A stretch of DNA of 64,000 bases from Novimethylophilus kurashikiensis (GCF_003112435.1 NZ_BDOQ01000006.1:124001-188000); one strand, 5' to 3'; shown: positions 42,805 through 52,043, numbered from the stretch's first letter. A program made the numbers and translations. The notes: a model not told the origin generated them from the letters alone.

Positions 42805-43680
42805 ATGCTCAAAGGTAGTCTTGTTGCCATCGTGACGCCCATGCACGACGACGGCACCCTGGATTTCGCAGCACTCCGTTCTTTGATTGATTGGCATATT
42901 GACCAAGGCACCGACGGCATCGTCATCGTCGGCACCACTGGCGAATCCCCGACTGTAGATGTAGACGAGCACTGCGAGCTCATCCGCGTGACTGTGCAAC
43001 AAGTCGCCGAACGTGTCCCTGTTATTGCCGGAACCGGCGCCAACAGCACGCAGGAAGCTATCGAGCTCACCGCGCATGCCAAGAACCTGGGTGCCGACGC
43101 CACGCTACTGGTCACCCCCTACTACAATCGCCCCACTCAGGAAGGCCTGTACCAGCACTTCAAGGCGATTGCCGAAGCCGTTGATATTCCCCAAATCCTC
43201 TACAACGTACCCGGACGTACGGGCTGCGACTTGTCCAACGATACCGCCCTGCGTCTCGCCGAAATCACCAACATCGTCGGGATCAAGGATGCCACCGGCA
43301 GTATCGAGCGCAACACCGATTTAATTATGCGTGCGCCCGCCGATTTCGCCATCTACACCGGCGACGACGCAAGCGCCCTAGCCTGTATGCTGATGGGTGG
43401 CCACGGGGTTATTTCCGTCACGGCCAATGTGGCACCCAAGCTGATGCACGATATGTGCGAGGCGGCTTTCGCTGGGGAACTTACCACCGCTCGCAGGATC
43501 AATCAGGCGCTCTTCCCCTTGCACAAGAAATTGTTCATCGAAGCCAATCCGATTCCTGTGAAGTGGGTTCTGCATCAAATGGGGCGCATCGGCGGCGGTA
43601 TCCGCCTGCCGCTCACCCCGCTCTCCGCTGCACATCACGAAGCGCTGCGCGCCGCCATGCAAGCGGCTGACATTCAATAA
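42805..43680 (+). CDS. dapA: 4-hydroxy-tetrahydrodipicolinate synthase
   Basis: A 291-residue enzyme of lysine and diaminopimelate synthesis that condenses pyruvate with aspartate semialdehyde. The Schiff-base lysine K161 is in [11 protein letters not shown], the proton-relay tyrosine is in [11 protein letters not shown], and the early motif [10 protein letters not shown] binds the substrate carboxylate. The start [20 protein letters not shown] agrees with E. coli DapA (292 residues). It is followed after 8 bp by bamC, the same gene pair as dapA-nlpB in E. coli. Confidence 0.97.
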   Translation: MLKGSLVAIVTPMHDDGTLDFAALRSLIDWHIDQGTDGIVIVGTTGESPTVDVDEHCELIRVTVQQVAERVPVIAGTGANSTQEAIELTAHAKNLGADATLLVTPYYNRPTQEGLYQHFKAIAEAVDIPQILYNVPGRTGCDLSNDTALRLAEITNIVGIKDATGSIERNTDLIMRAPADFAIYTGDDASALACMLMGGHGVISVTANVAPKLMHDMCEAAFAGELTTARRINQALFPLHKKLFIEANPIPVKWVLHQMGRIGGGIRLPLTPLSAAHHEALRAAMQAADIQ

Positions 43681-43688
43681 GGACTTCC

Positions 43689-44972
43689 ATGCTGAAACTC
43701 AACGCCCATAAAACCGTTGCGCTGATGCTGCTCGCAGCCACCTTGACCGGCTGCGACTCCATCCCCTTCATCGACAACTCCTCCGATTACAAGGGCGCTA
43801 GCCGCGGCCGGCCATTGGAAGTCCCGCCGGACCTGACCGCACTCTCGACCGACGATGCGTATTCGGTACCGGGCAGCATGACCTACTCCGAATACAGTCA
43901 GGACAAGGGCCAGCAGGAAGACCAGACGCAAGTGCTACTTCCAGAGCCGGACAGCGTACGTTACGAGCGTGCTGGCTCCCAGCGCTGGCTCGTAGTGAAG
44001 GCCCCGCCGGAAAAAATCTGGCCGGTGGTGCGTGAATTCTGGACTGACCTCGGCTTTGCGGTGCGAGTGGAAGACCCCAAGACCGGCGTGATGGAAACCG
44101 AATGGGTAGACCCCTCCACCTTGACCAAAGACGAGAAAGGCAATTACCTGGAAAAATTCCAGGGCTGGCTCGACAAGCTGGAAGGCCTTAATAATCGTCA
44201 AAAATTCCGCACCCGTCTGGATCGTGGCGAAGATACAGGTGTGACCGAAATCTATATGAGCCATCGCTCGCTCAACAATGTGCCGGACGATGGCAAGGTA
44301 CGGGTTCGTACCATCTACGGTGAAGTCGAAACCGGCTACAAGCGTGAAGACTTCGATAAGAAGAAGAGCCAGGATGCACGTGCTGTGGCAGAGGATATCG
44401 ACGCTGAGTTGCTGCGCCGCCTCATGGTGAAACTGGGCGTAGCCGAGAAACAGTCTCGTAACGTCATTGCCAACCCATCGCAGGAAAAACGCGCGACCAT
44501 TGGCAAGTCGGCTGACGGCACTGTCACTCTTGCCATGAACGACCAATTCGACCGCGCCTGGCGCCGTGTCGGCCTCGCCCTGGACCGTATCGGTTTCGTG
44601 GTGGAAGACCGCAACCGCTCGCAAGGCATTTACTACGTTCGCTACTCGGACCTGGCAACAGACTCTGGACCGGAAGATTCCGGCAAGAAGAAGGGCTTGC
44701 TCGACAAGCTCAAGTTCTGGGGCGATGACGAAGAAGACAAGAAGGAAGCCCCCAAGCCCGAGCCCAAGAAGGAAGACAAGGGTGTTGTCGATAAGCTCAA
44801 GTTCTGGGATAGCGGCGAGAAAGACAAGCCTGCTACCGAACTTCAATATCGTGTCAAGCTGGAACGCTCGGGCGACGGCACATCGGTCTCGGTCCTGGAC
44901 AGCAACAACAAGACCGACCGCACCGCGACGGCCGGTCGCATCCTGAACATGCTCTACGAGCAACTCAAGTAA
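43689..44972 (+). CDS. bamC: Outer-membrane assembly lipoprotein BamC
   Basis: A 427-residue lipoprotein with the signal LMLLAATLTGC. The unstructured N-terminus is typical of BamC (GRPLEVPPDLTALSTDDAYS) and would sit on BamD. Two helix-grip domains follow, with RWLVVKAPPEKIWPVVREFW in the first. Between the start of the second domain (VTLAMNDQFDRAWRRVGLAL) and its end lies an acidic/Lys-rich insert that contains the block DKLKFW twice, near residues 338 and 368. It takes part in inserting beta-barrel proteins. E. coli BamC is shorter (344 residues), mainly because it lacks this insert. Confidence 0.9.
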   Translation: MLKLNAHKTVALMLLAATLTGCDSIPFIDNSSDYKGASRGRPLEVPPDLTALSTDDAYSVPGSMTYSEYSQDKGQQEDQTQVLLPEPDSVRYERAGSQRWLVVKAPPEKIWPVVREFWTDLGFAVRVEDPKTGVMETEWVDPSTLTKDEKGNYLEKFQGWLDKLEGLNNRQKFRTRLDRGEDTGVTEIYMSHRSLNNVPDDGKVRVRTIYGEVETGYKREDFDKKKSQDARAVAEDIDAELLRRLMVKLGVAEKQSRNVIANPSQEKRATIGKSADGTVTLAMNDQFDRAWRRVGLALDRIGFVVEDRNRSQGIYYVRYSDLATDSGPEDSGKKKGLLDKLKFWGDDEEDKKEAPKPEPKKEDKGVVDKLKFWDSGEKDKPATELQYRVKLERSGDGTSVSVLDSNNKTDRTATAGRILNMLYEQLK

Positions 44973-44987
44973 CAAGCATGACCACCC

Positions 44988-45022
44988 AGGCGAGGTCGGC
45001 AACAAGCCACCTCGCCTTTTTT
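44988..45022 (+). terminator. Intrinsic terminator of dapA-bamC
   Basis: AGGCGAGGT (44988-44996) and ACCTCGCCT (45009-45017) form a 9-bp stem followed by a T run to 45022, 15 bp after the bamC stop. The next gene begins 22 bp later, so its promoter may overlap the terminator or it may depend on readthrough. Confidence 0.8.
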
Positions 45023-45044
45023 GTTTCTAGGCCGTTCTATCCTT

Positions 45045-45812
45045 ATGCGATTCGCCTTATTAGGCAGCGGCAGCGCCGGTAACAGCCTGGTGGTGCAAGA
45101 AGGTCACACCACCCTATTGTTAGACTGCGGGTTCAGCCTGCGCGAGACTATTCTGCGCCTCGCACGCCTTGGGCTGGAGCCGGAGCAAGTATCCGGGCTT
45201 CTGCTCACACATGAGCACGTAGACCATTCTCGCGGTGCCTACCGCTTCTCCGGTCACTTCAAGGCGCCCCTCTACATAACACATGGCACGCGCGTCATGC
45301 TAGAGCCGCCACCAGACCACCTCGATCTCCGTATCATCGACGTGCATGACACCTTTACCGTACAGGACATTGAGGTTCATCCCTATCCTGTGCCTCACGA
45401 CGCGAGAGAGCCAGCCCAATATGTATTCAGCAACGGCCAATCAAGATTAGGTGTGCTTACCGACACCGGCAACAGCACGCCGCATATCGAATCCATGCTG
45501 ACCGGTTGTCACGCCTTGGTGCTGGAATGCAACCACGATATCGACATGCTGATGACCAACCCGCGTTACCCGTATCCGCTCAAGCAACGGATCCGCGGCG
45601 ACTATGGCCATCTGGACAACATGACATCCAAGGCCTTGCTATCGCGATTAGATAACAGCAGCCTACGCCATATAGTAGCCGCTCACTTGAGCGAGAAAAA
45701 CAATCGACCAGAATTGGCAAGGGCTGCATTAAGTGAGGCACTTAACTGCAGCGAAGACTGGATTAACGTGGCAACGCAGACAGAGGGTACCGGCTGGCTT
45801 GATCTTGAGTAA
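45045..45812 (+). CDS. MBL-fold metallo-hydrolase, YycJ/WalJ-like
   Basis: A 255-residue metallo-beta-lactamase-fold protein. The start at 45045 gives MRFALLGSGSAGNSLVVQEG, the typical YycJ-like beginning. The metal motif HxHxDH is LLLTHEHVDHSRGAYRFS, and further ligands are in LTDTGNSTPHI and LECNHDIDMLM. The group contains single-domain hydrolases and nucleases of poorly known substrate; a role in DNA or cell-envelope care is reported for some, so none is assigned here. It is a single gene after the dapA-bamC terminator and ends before another terminator. Confidence 0.85.
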   Translation: MRFALLGSGSAGNSLVVQEGHTTLLLDCGFSLRETILRLARLGLEPEQVSGLLLTHEHVDHSRGAYRFSGHFKAPLYITHGTRVMLEPPPDHLDLRIIDVHDTFTVQDIEVHPYPVPHDAREPAQYVFSNGQSRLGVLTDTGNSTPHIESMLTGCHALVLECNHDIDMLMTNPRYPYPLKQRIRGDYGHLDNMTSKALLSRLDNSSLRHIVAAHLSEKNNRPELARAALSEALNCSEDWINVATQTEGTGWLDLE

Positions 45813-45860
45813 CCACTCAAGACTGAGAAATTAAGGGTTAAAGGAAATGAATAGGCAATA

Positions 45861-45888
45861 AAAAAGCCGGCTTGCGCCGGCTTTTTTT
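45861..45888. terminator. Bidirectional intrinsic terminator
   Basis: AAAAAGCCGGC (45861-45871) and GCCGGCTTTTT (45876-45886) form a perfect stem with loop TTGC, with A and T runs on either side. It serves the MBL gene on the plus strand and the Ala-rich lipoprotein gene on the minus strand. Confidence 0.9.
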
Positions 45889-45909
45889 GTGAAGCTCAAG
45901 AAGCGTTGA

Positions 45910-46149
45910 TTACTTCTTTTCTTCAGCAGGAGCTGCAGGAGCAGCTTCCGGAGCAGCAGCAGGAGCAGCGGCTTCAGGAGCAGCGGCCGGAGCAGCAGCT
46001 TCAGGAGCGGCCGGTGCTGCGGGAGCAGCAGGAGCAGCAGCTTCAGGAGCAGCAGCGGGTGCAGCTTCAGGAGCAGCAGCTTCTTCCTTCTTGCCGCAAG
46101 CGGTCAGAGCCAGAGCCAGCAGGGTAGCGAGCAGAGCGGAACGGATCAT
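45910..46149 (-). CDS. Small Ala/Pro-rich lipoprotein
   Basis: A 79-residue protein. [20 protein letters not shown] is a lipoprotein signal with lipobox LTAC. Nearly all of the mature part consists of Ala, Pro and Glu in an imperfect repeat (AAPEAAPAAAPEAAAPAAPA), ending AEEKK. Such proteins probably form an extended, flexible tether between the membrane and cell wall. The DNA is a run of GGAGCAGC-type repeats, prone to length change. A plausible ribosome binding site, AAGGGAAAT, lies before the start. The frame on the other strand is a repeat artefact. Its function is unknown. Confidence 0.75.
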   Translation of the reverse strand: MIRSALLATLLALALTACGKKEEAAAPEAAPAAAPEAAAPAAPAAPAAPEAAAPAAAPEAAAPAAAPEAAPAAPAEEKK

Positions 46150-46320
46150 TTTATTTCCCTTATGAAGTAGTCACAAAAAATCATTATCGGCCTCCTTTGC
46201 GTTCAAGGATTTTCCGAGCATCAATATTTTATACACGCCTTTATAAAAATACCAGTGGTTTATATTTTTAAAGGACTTTTTGGATTTTAAGAAGCAAAAC
46301 AGCACTACCGGCACAAATAC
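46150..46320. other. AT-rich non-coding gap
   Basis: These 171 bases are clearly AT-richer than average, with TTTATATTTTTAAAGGACTT near 46259. They probably contain the promoter of the Ala-rich lipoprotein gene and the 3' end of the DUF7931-like gene transcript. No gene or strong hairpin is seen. Confidence 0.4.
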
Positions 46321-46815
46321 CTATAAACCCAAGGTCGTCGCAGAAACAGCAGGTTGCGCAGTTTCGAGCAATTGTTGAAACCGCTCATCCAACGCTGATG
46401 CGCCAGCATGATCGTCCCAACCCACCTTGCTGCGCGTGCCGTCCGCATGAAATCGGTGCACATAATGCATCTCGTCGGCGATCAAGAAAGGATCGTTCGC
46501 CGACCGGCCTTGCTCCTGGGTTTGAAGCACGCTGATACGATGGCTGTACAGCTTGAGCAGATTCATCAACCTGGGGCAGTACCGCTCAAAATAAGCCGTA
46601 TCGTGCAATACAAACACTAACGTGGAATTGCGGCTACGCACCATGAAGTCACGCAACGCCTCGTAGCGCTGAACCGACTGATAGCCTGCCGATGAGAGAT
46701 CGATATCAAAAATATGCAAGGTACGTTGCGCCTTTTCGATCACTTCGGAAATCGCAGCCACATACTCCTGCTCGCCTTCCAGATTGCGGTGTACCGGCTG
46801 CCTGGTTTCGCTCAT
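46321..46815 (-). CDS. Uncharacterised protein, DUF7931-like
   Basis: A 164-residue soluble protein beginning MSETRQPVHRNLEGEQEYVA. It contains AQRTLHIFDIDLSSAGYQSV and RNSTLVFVLHDTAYFERYCP and PFLIADEMHYVHRFHADGTR, which recalls a phospholipase-D-like half domain (substrate-exposed His and an internal strand order), but the HKD motif is not present. I link it to DUF7931 from memory only. The start at 46815 was chosen over 46869, which overlaps the RoxA-type gene. It lies 14 bp after that gene and is probably in the same transcript, so the two may be functionally connected. Confidence 0.65.
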   Translation of the reverse strand: MSETRQPVHRNLEGEQEYVAAISEVIEKAQRTLHIFDIDLSSAGYQSVQRYEALRDFMVRSRNSTLVFVLHDTAYFERYCPRLMNLLKLYSHRISVLQTQEQGRSANDPFLIADEMHYVHRFHADGTRSKVGWDDHAGASALDERFQQLLETAQPAVSATTLGL

Positions 46816-46829
46816 GCTGTTCTCCAGGA

Positions 46830-47942
46830 TCAATCGAAGTGTAGATAACCGGCCGAGTACCAGGGCCACAGCAGTTCGACCAAGGCATCGGGAAGTGCAT
46901 CACTAGCCGGCAACATCCGGTGATCGGCCAATGTCCTCAACAAATCCAGGCCGCCTTCCACGGACACCTTCTCGCCATTCATGAATACCTGGTTTTCCCG
47001 GGTCAGCATCTGGCTACGCAAATCCAGACGCAGATCTTTCTTGGCGAACTGCTCGCGGAACTTGGCAAGCGTCATGCGACGCGGAGGATCAAATACGATA
47101 TGCGACTTGGGCTCGGTAAGATACTCCCCGAGAAAACTGGCGATGTCAGCCTTGTTCCAGCGGATGGCATTGAGCATTGCCTCGACCTTATCCACCATCT
47201 GGTCCGATATTTCAGCGGGATGCAGTTGCAACTCAAGGTCGGGGTCGGCGTAGATACCTTCCAGCTTCATATGCTCCTGCATGTAACCGAGAAATTGGCT
47301 TCCCAGTTCTTGCGCCGAAGGCGCACGAAAACCCACCGACCACGTCATGCATGGCCCGACAGCGATGCCCCAATGAGCCAGTCGTGGCGGCAGGTAGAGC
47401 ATGTCGCCCGGCTCCAGCAGCCACTCATCCAACGTATCGAAGCGCTTGAGAATACGTAGCGGCGCGCCCTCGACCAGTTCCAGGTCCTGCTGTTCACTGA
47501 CGCGCCAGGTGCGTTGCCCATAGCCTTGCAGCAAAAACACATCATAAGAATCGAAATGCGGCCCCACCCCGCCGCCATCCGGCGCGTAGCTCACCATCAG
47601 GTCGTCGAGCCGGGCGGTGGGAATAAAATCGAACTTTCCCAGCAGTTCCTGGCCATCCTCCAGAAAATGATTGACGCCCTGCACCAGCAAGCTCCAACCT
47701 TTCTTGGGCAGGGAAGCGAAACGTGCTTCCTCGAACGGCCCATTCTCCACTTGCCATTTGCCGCTGTTTTCCAGCACCAGCCGCGACTGTGCATCCTCCT
47801 CGCAGGCCAGCCCTGCCAGTTCGTCGGGGCTCATTACATCGCCAAAACCGGGGAAGGCTTGGCGAATCAGCAGCGGCTTTTTCTGCCAGTATTCTTCAAG
47901 GAATTGTTCTGCGGTCAGACCGCCCAGGTGATCGAGTTTCAT
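46830..47942 (-). CDS. roxA: JmjC/cupin 2-oxoglutarate oxygenase, RoxA (YcfD)-type
   Basis: A 370-residue protein. The cupin fold shows the iron ligands H129 and D131 in GVGPHFDSYDVFLLQGYG and H190 in PPRLAHWGIAVG. The beginning, AEQFLEEYWQKKPLLIRQAF, is the family start. The C-terminal domain (IRWNKADIASFLGEYLTEPK) is the winged-helix part of RoxA. Members hydroxylate an arginine of ribosomal protein L16 using 2-oxoglutarate and oxygen. The start at 47942 is preferred; ATG at 47951 adds three residues. It is divergent from bcp with 79 bp between. Confidence 0.88.
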   Translation of the reverse strand: MKLDHLGGLTAEQFLEEYWQKKPLLIRQAFPGFGDVMSPDELAGLACEEDAQSRLVLENSGKWQVENGPFEEARFASLPKKGWSLLVQGVNHFLEDGQELLGKFDFIPTARLDDLMVSYAPDGGGVGPHFDSYDVFLLQGYGQRTWRVSEQQDLELVEGAPLRILKRFDTLDEWLLEPGDMLYLPPRLAHWGIAVGPCMTWSVGFRAPSAQELGSQFLGYMQEHMKLEGIYADPDLELQLHPAEISDQMVDKVEAMLNAIRWNKADIASFLGEYLTEPKSHIVFDPPRRMTLAKFREQFAKKDLRLDLRSQMLTRENQVFMNGEKVSVEGGLDLLRTLADHRMLPASDALPDALVELLWPWYSAGYLHFD

Positions 47943-48021
47943 GGACGGCATAATAGCGCTTGCTTGTGGCTCGGGGAAATGGTTTAAAATGGGTTTCGAC
48001 GCTTCCTCCTTGCGAGAAACT

Positions 48022-48486
48022 ATGCCGCAACTTGGTTCGCACGCTCCCGACTTCACGCTTCCCGATGCCGATATGGAGCTGATCAAACTCTCCCGGTATA
48101 AAGGAAAAAACGTCGTACTCTACTTCTACCCCAAGGATGACACGCCCAGCTGTACGCAAGAAGCCATCGAATTCAGTGATTTAATCGAGGAATTCACCAA
48201 ACGAAATACCGAAGTCGTGGGCGTTTCGCGCGATGACTGCCTCAGCCATGCGGAGTTTCGCGATAAGCACGGGCTGGCGATTCAGCTGTTATCCGACGTC
48301 GACGGCAAAGTCTGCGAAAAATACGGCGTGTGGAAGGAGCATGAGAAAGAAGGCGTTCGCAAGATGGGCATCCTCCGCTCCACGTTCGTCATCGACAAGA
48401 GCGGAACGATCCGTCAGGCGCTCTACGGCGTGACAGCCAAAGGCCATGCGGCGGAAATATTAAATATCATCAAGGAATTACAATGA
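48022..48486 (+). CDS. bcp: Peroxiredoxin Bcp/PrxQ, resolving Cys absent
   Basis: A 154-residue thioredoxin-fold peroxidase. The peroxidatic cysteine C44 is in YPKDDTPSCTQEAIEF. In E. coli Bcp the resolving cysteine is five residues later; here that place is isoleucine (I49), so the enzyme cannot form that disulfide and must be recycled otherwise, possibly through C in RDDCLSH or GKVCEKYG. The start at 48022 gives MPQLGSHAPDFTLPDADMEL. It reduces peroxides in the cytoplasm. Its stop overlaps the SlyD-like start by 4 bp, so the two are translationally coupled. Confidence 0.9.
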   Translation: MPQLGSHAPDFTLPDADMELIKLSRYKGKNVVLYFYPKDDTPSCTQEAIEFSDLIEEFTKRNTEVVGVSRDDCLSHAEFRDKHGLAIQLLSDVDGKVCEKYGVWKEHEKEGVRKMGILRSTFVIDKSGTIRQALYGVTAKGHAAEILNIIKELQ

Positions 48487-48962
48487 AAATCGCAATGAAC
48501 ACCGTGGTCTCCATCACCTATGAGCTGCGCGACAGCGACGGCAATGTGCTGGAATCCACTTCCGAGCCGGTGAGCTACCTGCACGGCGGCTACGACGGAA
48601 TTTTCCCGCGTGTCGAGGAAGAACTGCACGGCAAGGACGTCGGCGATACCGTCGAGCTGACGCTGGAGCCTGCCGACGCGTTCGGCGATTACGATGAAGA
48701 ACTGGTGCAGATCGAGCCTGCTTCAGCCTTCCCCACCGACAAGCTGGAAGTCGGCATGCAGTTCGAGGGTGAAGACGAAAGCGGCGACGTGATTCTTTAC
48801 ACCATCACCGATGTCGCCGACGGCAAGGTCGTGGTGGACGGCAACCACCCTTGGGCTGGCGAACGTTTGATGTTCAAGTGCACGGTGAACAATGTGCGCC
48901 CGGCAAACAAGGAAGAGGTGGATCACGGGCACATCCACGGCGAAGGCGGCCACCACCACTAA
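48483..48962 (+). CDS. slyD: SlyD-like FKBP-type peptidyl-prolyl isomerase
   Basis: A 159-residue protein. The FKBP domain begins MKIAMNTVVSITYELRDSDG and includes YLHGGYDGIFPRVEEELHGK; the inserted flap domain carries MQFEGEDESGDVILYTITDV. The C-terminus is histidine-rich (HGHIHGEGGHHH), the metal-binding tail of SlyD, here short. SlyD folds proteins and delivers nickel to hydrogenase in E. coli; whether it does so here is unknown, and no hydrogenase is in the window. It overlaps bcp by 4 bp. Confidence 0.92.
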   Translation: MKIAMNTVVSITYELRDSDGNVLESTSEPVSYLHGGYDGIFPRVEEELHGKDVGDTVELTLEPADAFGDYDEELVQIEPASAFPTDKLEVGMQFEGEDESGDVILYTITDVADGKVVVDGNHPWAGERLMFKCTVNNVRPANKEEVDHGHIHGEGGHHH

Positions 48963-49081
48963 AAACTTGTTACAAGGAGCGCCTGCGGCGTTGCGCGGTG
49001 CGCGGAATCCTCATGTACTTTTAGTACATTCTGGTTCCTGTGCTCCGTGCGCCTTGCATCCATCTCCTTGAAACAAGTTTT
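48962..49081. repeat. 120-bp imperfect palindrome (candidate MITE or large hairpin)
   Basis: The left end AAAACTTGTTACAAGGAG (48962-48979) is matched by the reverse complement of the right end CTCCTTGAAACAAGTTTT (49064-49081) with one mismatch. The centre is ATGTACTTTTAGTACAT, a 7-bp perfect stem with a TTT loop, and GGAA/TTCC and GCGC-rich stretches match between. The whole could fold into a long stem. It fills the gap between slyD and the cupin gene, which converge. It may also terminate transcription. Confidence 0.75.
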
Positions 49082-49101
49082 GCCATCGTTGTAGCAGCCA
49101 G

Positions 49102-49410
49102 TTAAAGCCTCACCGCATCGAGGCTAATCACAACCTCTTCCCCCACTACCTCCGCGCTATGCAGCACCCCGCGCGGCACTTCCAGCATATCTCCCGCTTC
49201 CAAAATCACCGTACCTTCCTGCATTCCCATGCGGAATCGTCCGGCCAGCACACCGTCTATCTTGTCTACGCCATGCGTATGCGGCGAAAAGTAGGTGCCG
49301 GGAGCGTAGGTGTAGCGGGTGACCGAATAGCCCATTCGCTCCAGCTTGAGCCGCATCGCGGCCTCGCTTAACGGACCGTCCTGCTCGGAATTCCACGGCA
49401 TCAGGTTCAT
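49102..49410 (-). CDS. Small cupin-fold protein
   Basis: A 102-residue single-domain cupin. The metal-binding histidines are in [19 protein letters not shown], and a second motif near the end is [17 protein letters not shown]. No fused domain is seen. Function cannot be told; such proteins are often small-molecule sensors or isomerases. The start overlaps the mutS stop by 4 bp, so it is made from the mutS transcript. Confidence 0.8.
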   Translation of the reverse strand: MNLMPWNSEQDGPLSEAAMRLKLERMGYSVTRYTYAPGTYFSPHTHGVDKIDGVLAGRFRMGMQEGTVILEAGDMLEVPRGVLHSAEVVGEEVVISLDAVRL

Positions 49411-51980
49411 AGCAATCCTTTCAGGCGATACAGCGCTTCCAACGCCTCCTTGGGACTCATCTCGTCCGGCTCGAGGTCCATGACGGCTTCAACTACAGGT
49501 GAAGGCACCGGTGTAACGGCTTCAGGAGCAGCAAACATGTCGGCCTGCGGACCAGCCTGGATGCTTTGCTGCTCCAGTTGCGCCAAACGCCGCCTGGCCG
49601 CTGCGATCACACTCTTTGGAATGCCCGCCAGCTGCGCCACCTGCAAGCCATAGCTCTGGCTCGCCGGCCCTTCCTCAACGCTATGCAAGAACACGATGCC
49701 GTCGCCGTGTTCGACCGCATCCAGATGGACGTTCGCCACCTGCTTGTAATCTTCCACCAGCCTTGTGAGCTCGAAATAATGGGTCGCGAACAAGGTATAG
49801 CTGCGGTTGCGCTCAAGCAGATGCCGCGCGCAGGCCCAAGCCAAAGCCAGGCCATCGAAGGTAGAGGTCCCGCGGCCAATCTCGTCCAACAGCACCAAGC
49901 TATGCTCGGTGGAGTTATGCAAGATATTCGCGGTTTCCGTCATTTCCACCATGAAGGTCGAACGTCCGCCCGCAAGGTCATCCGATGCGCCGATACGGGT
50001 GAAAATCCGGTCCACCGGACCGATGACCGCACTTTGTGCCGGCACGAAGCAGCCGCAATGCGCCAGCAGCACGATCAGCGCCGTCTGTCGCATGAAGGTC
50101 GATTTACCACCCATGTTGGGGCCGGTGATCAGCAGCAATTGTCGGAACGGTGTCAGCACCGTGTCGTTGGCGATGAAGGGATGCACCAGCTGCGACACTA
50201 CGGGATGGCGTCCGCCGTGGATGTCGATACCAGGCTCGTCGCGGAACTCAGGACACACATAGTCCAGCGTCTCCGCCCGCTCGGTAAAGCACGCTAGCAG
50301 ATCCAGCTCGGCCGTAGCGGCGGCATTGGCCTGCAATTGCGGGATATGCGGGGCGAGCCGGTCCAGCACCTCCTCGTACAGTGCTTTTTCCTTAGCCAGA
50401 GCACGCTCGTTGGCCGACAGCACCTTATCCTCGAACGCCTTGAGTTCTGGGGTGATGTAGCGCTCGGCATTTTTCAAAGTCTGGCGACGTCGATATTCGG
50501 GCGGGGCGCTCTCGGCTTGGGCTCGGGTCAGCTCGATGTAAAAGCCGTGCACGCTGTTGTATTCCACCTTGAGCGTAGCAATACCAGTACGTTCGCGCTC
50601 CTGGGCTTCGTATTGCAGCAGGTAATCGCCGCAATTGGCCTGCAAGCCGCGGAGTTCGTCGAGTTCGGGGTCAAAGCCATCGGCAATGACGCCGCCTTCG
50701 CGCAGTACGGCAGAAGGCTCCGCGCGAATAGCGCGTTCAAGCAATTCGGCAGCATCGGGGGCGGCAACCAGCTGCTGCGTCAATTGTTCCAGCCGTCCCG
50801 TTGACAGGGCGAGCGCCGAAGATAATCCCGGCAGTAATTTCAGACTTTCGCGCAATGCCGCCAAATCGCGGGGCCGCGCGGTTCTCAATGCCACCCGCGC
50901 CGTAATGCGTTCGATATCCGCCACTTGCCTCAAGAGCGGGCGCAAGGTTTCGTGCAAGCCGCTCTCGCGCAACTCGGTCACGGCCTGATGTCGCGCCGTA
51001 ATGGCGCCGCGATCGCGCAGGGGATGATGCAGCCAATGCCGCAACAAGCGCGTTCCCATAGCTGTACAGGTCGTATCCAGCAAGGAGTGCAAGGTAGGCG
51101 ACGACTCGCCGCGCAGGGTCAAGTCGATTTCCAGATTGCGACGTGTGGCGGCATCCAGCTGGATGTAAGCGCCTGCTTGCTCTGCCGACAGCCCCAGGAT
51201 ATGCGGCAAGGCACTACGCTGGGTGTTGCGCACATAATCCAGCAAGGCGCCAGCCGCTGCGATGGCGGCATTCATTCCCTCCACTCCGAAACTGCCCAGG
51301 TCATGGGTACCGAATTGCTTGGTAAGGATCAGCTGTGCAGTTTCCAGATCGAACTGCCACGGGGCGAGCCGTTTCTTGGCGCATTTCAAGCTATCGAGCA
51401 CCGGATGGCGCAAGTGATCCGGCAGCAACAATTCAGCCGGGCCGATCCGTTCCAACTCGTGCGCCAGGGCTGATTCCGGCACTTCGCACAGGATGAAGCG
51501 GCCCGAGGCTAGATTGATGCGAGCAAGGCCCAATTGCCCTTCCATCACGCACATTGCCAGCAGTACATTGTCGCGAGTGTCGTCCAGCAAGGCGCTGTCA
51601 GTCAGCGTGCCGGGGGTGAGGATGCGCGTCACCTTGCGCTCCACCGGGCCTTTGCTGGTCGCCGGGTCGCCTACCTGCTCGCAGATGGCGACCGCTTCGC
51701 CCAGCTTCACCAGCTTGGCGAGATATTGCTCGACCGAGTGATATGGCACCCCGGCCATCTTGATGGGCTCGCCGTTGCTCGACCCGCGCTTGGTCAACGT
51801 GATATCGAGGAGCCGCGCCGCCTTCTCCGCATCGTCGAAAAATAGCTCGTAGAAATCCCCCATGCGATAGAACACCAGCATGTCCGGATGCTCCGCCTTG
51901 ATGCTGAGGTACTGGCGCATCATGGGCGTATGTTTTTCGAGTCCGCTGGCGATGGCCGGGTCGGGGGTGATTTGGTTCAA
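49407..51980 (-). CDS. mutS: DNA mismatch repair protein MutS
   Basis: An 857-residue protein. The mismatch-binding phenylalanine motif is in [20 protein letters not shown] (F-x-E), the ATPase P-loop is [20 protein letters not shown], and the Walker B/signature part is [20 protein letters not shown]. The C-terminal helix-turn-helix follows. It recognises mispaired bases. The start [20 protein letters not shown] agrees with the family. It is followed in the operon by the cupin gene; upstream lies the P-type ATPase on the same strand after 63 bp. Confidence 0.98.
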   Translation of the reverse strand: MNQITPDPAIASGLEKHTPMMRQYLSIKAEHPDMLVFYRMGDFYELFFDDAEKAARLLDITLTKRGSSNGEPIKMAGVPYHSVEQYLAKLVKLGEAVAICEQVGDPATSKGPVERKVTRILTPGTLTDSALLDDTRDNVLLAMCVMEGQLGLARINLASGRFILCEVPESALAHELERIGPAELLLPDHLRHPVLDSLKCAKKRLAPWQFDLETAQLILTKQFGTHDLGSFGVEGMNAAIAAAGALLDYVRNTQRSALPHILGLSAEQAGAYIQLDAATRRNLEIDLTLRGESSPTLHSLLDTTCTAMGTRLLRHWLHHPLRDRGAITARHQAVTELRESGLHETLRPLLRQVADIERITARVALRTARPRDLAALRESLKLLPGLSSALALSTGRLEQLTQQLVAAPDAAELLERAIRAEPSAVLREGGVIADGFDPELDELRGLQANCGDYLLQYEAQERERTGIATLKVEYNSVHGFYIELTRAQAESAPPEYRRRQTLKNAERYITPELKAFEDKVLSANERALAKEKALYEEVLDRLAPHIPQLQANAAATAELDLLACFTERAETLDYVCPEFRDEPGIDIHGGRHPVVSQLVHPFIANDTVLTPFRQLLLITGPNMGGKSTFMRQTALIVLLAHCGCFVPAQSAVIGPVDRIFTRIGASDDLAGGRSTFMVEMTETANILHNSTEHSLVLLDEIGRGTSTFDGLALAWACARHLLERNRSYTLFATHYFELTRLVEDYKQVANVHLDAVEHGDGIVFLHSVEEGPASQSYGLQVAQLAGIPKSVIAAARRRLAQLEQQSIQAGPQADMFAAPEAVTPVPSPVVEAVMDLEPDEMSPKEALEALYRLKGLL

Positions 51981-52043
51981 CGTGAAATCCTGCCTGAAAG
52001 AGTTTGCCGGAAGTTTAGCTCAGGGCCGCCTCAGCGCCAAAAC

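Noticed and set aside
45940-46085. Possible CRISPR-like or minisatellite array
   Set aside because: The repeats are short codon-type units of a low-complexity coding region, with no spacers or cas genes.
45906-46127. Plus-strand frame made of Gln/Glu repeats
   Set aside because: It is the other reading of the repeat encoding the Ala-rich lipoprotein, with no ribosome binding site or signal.
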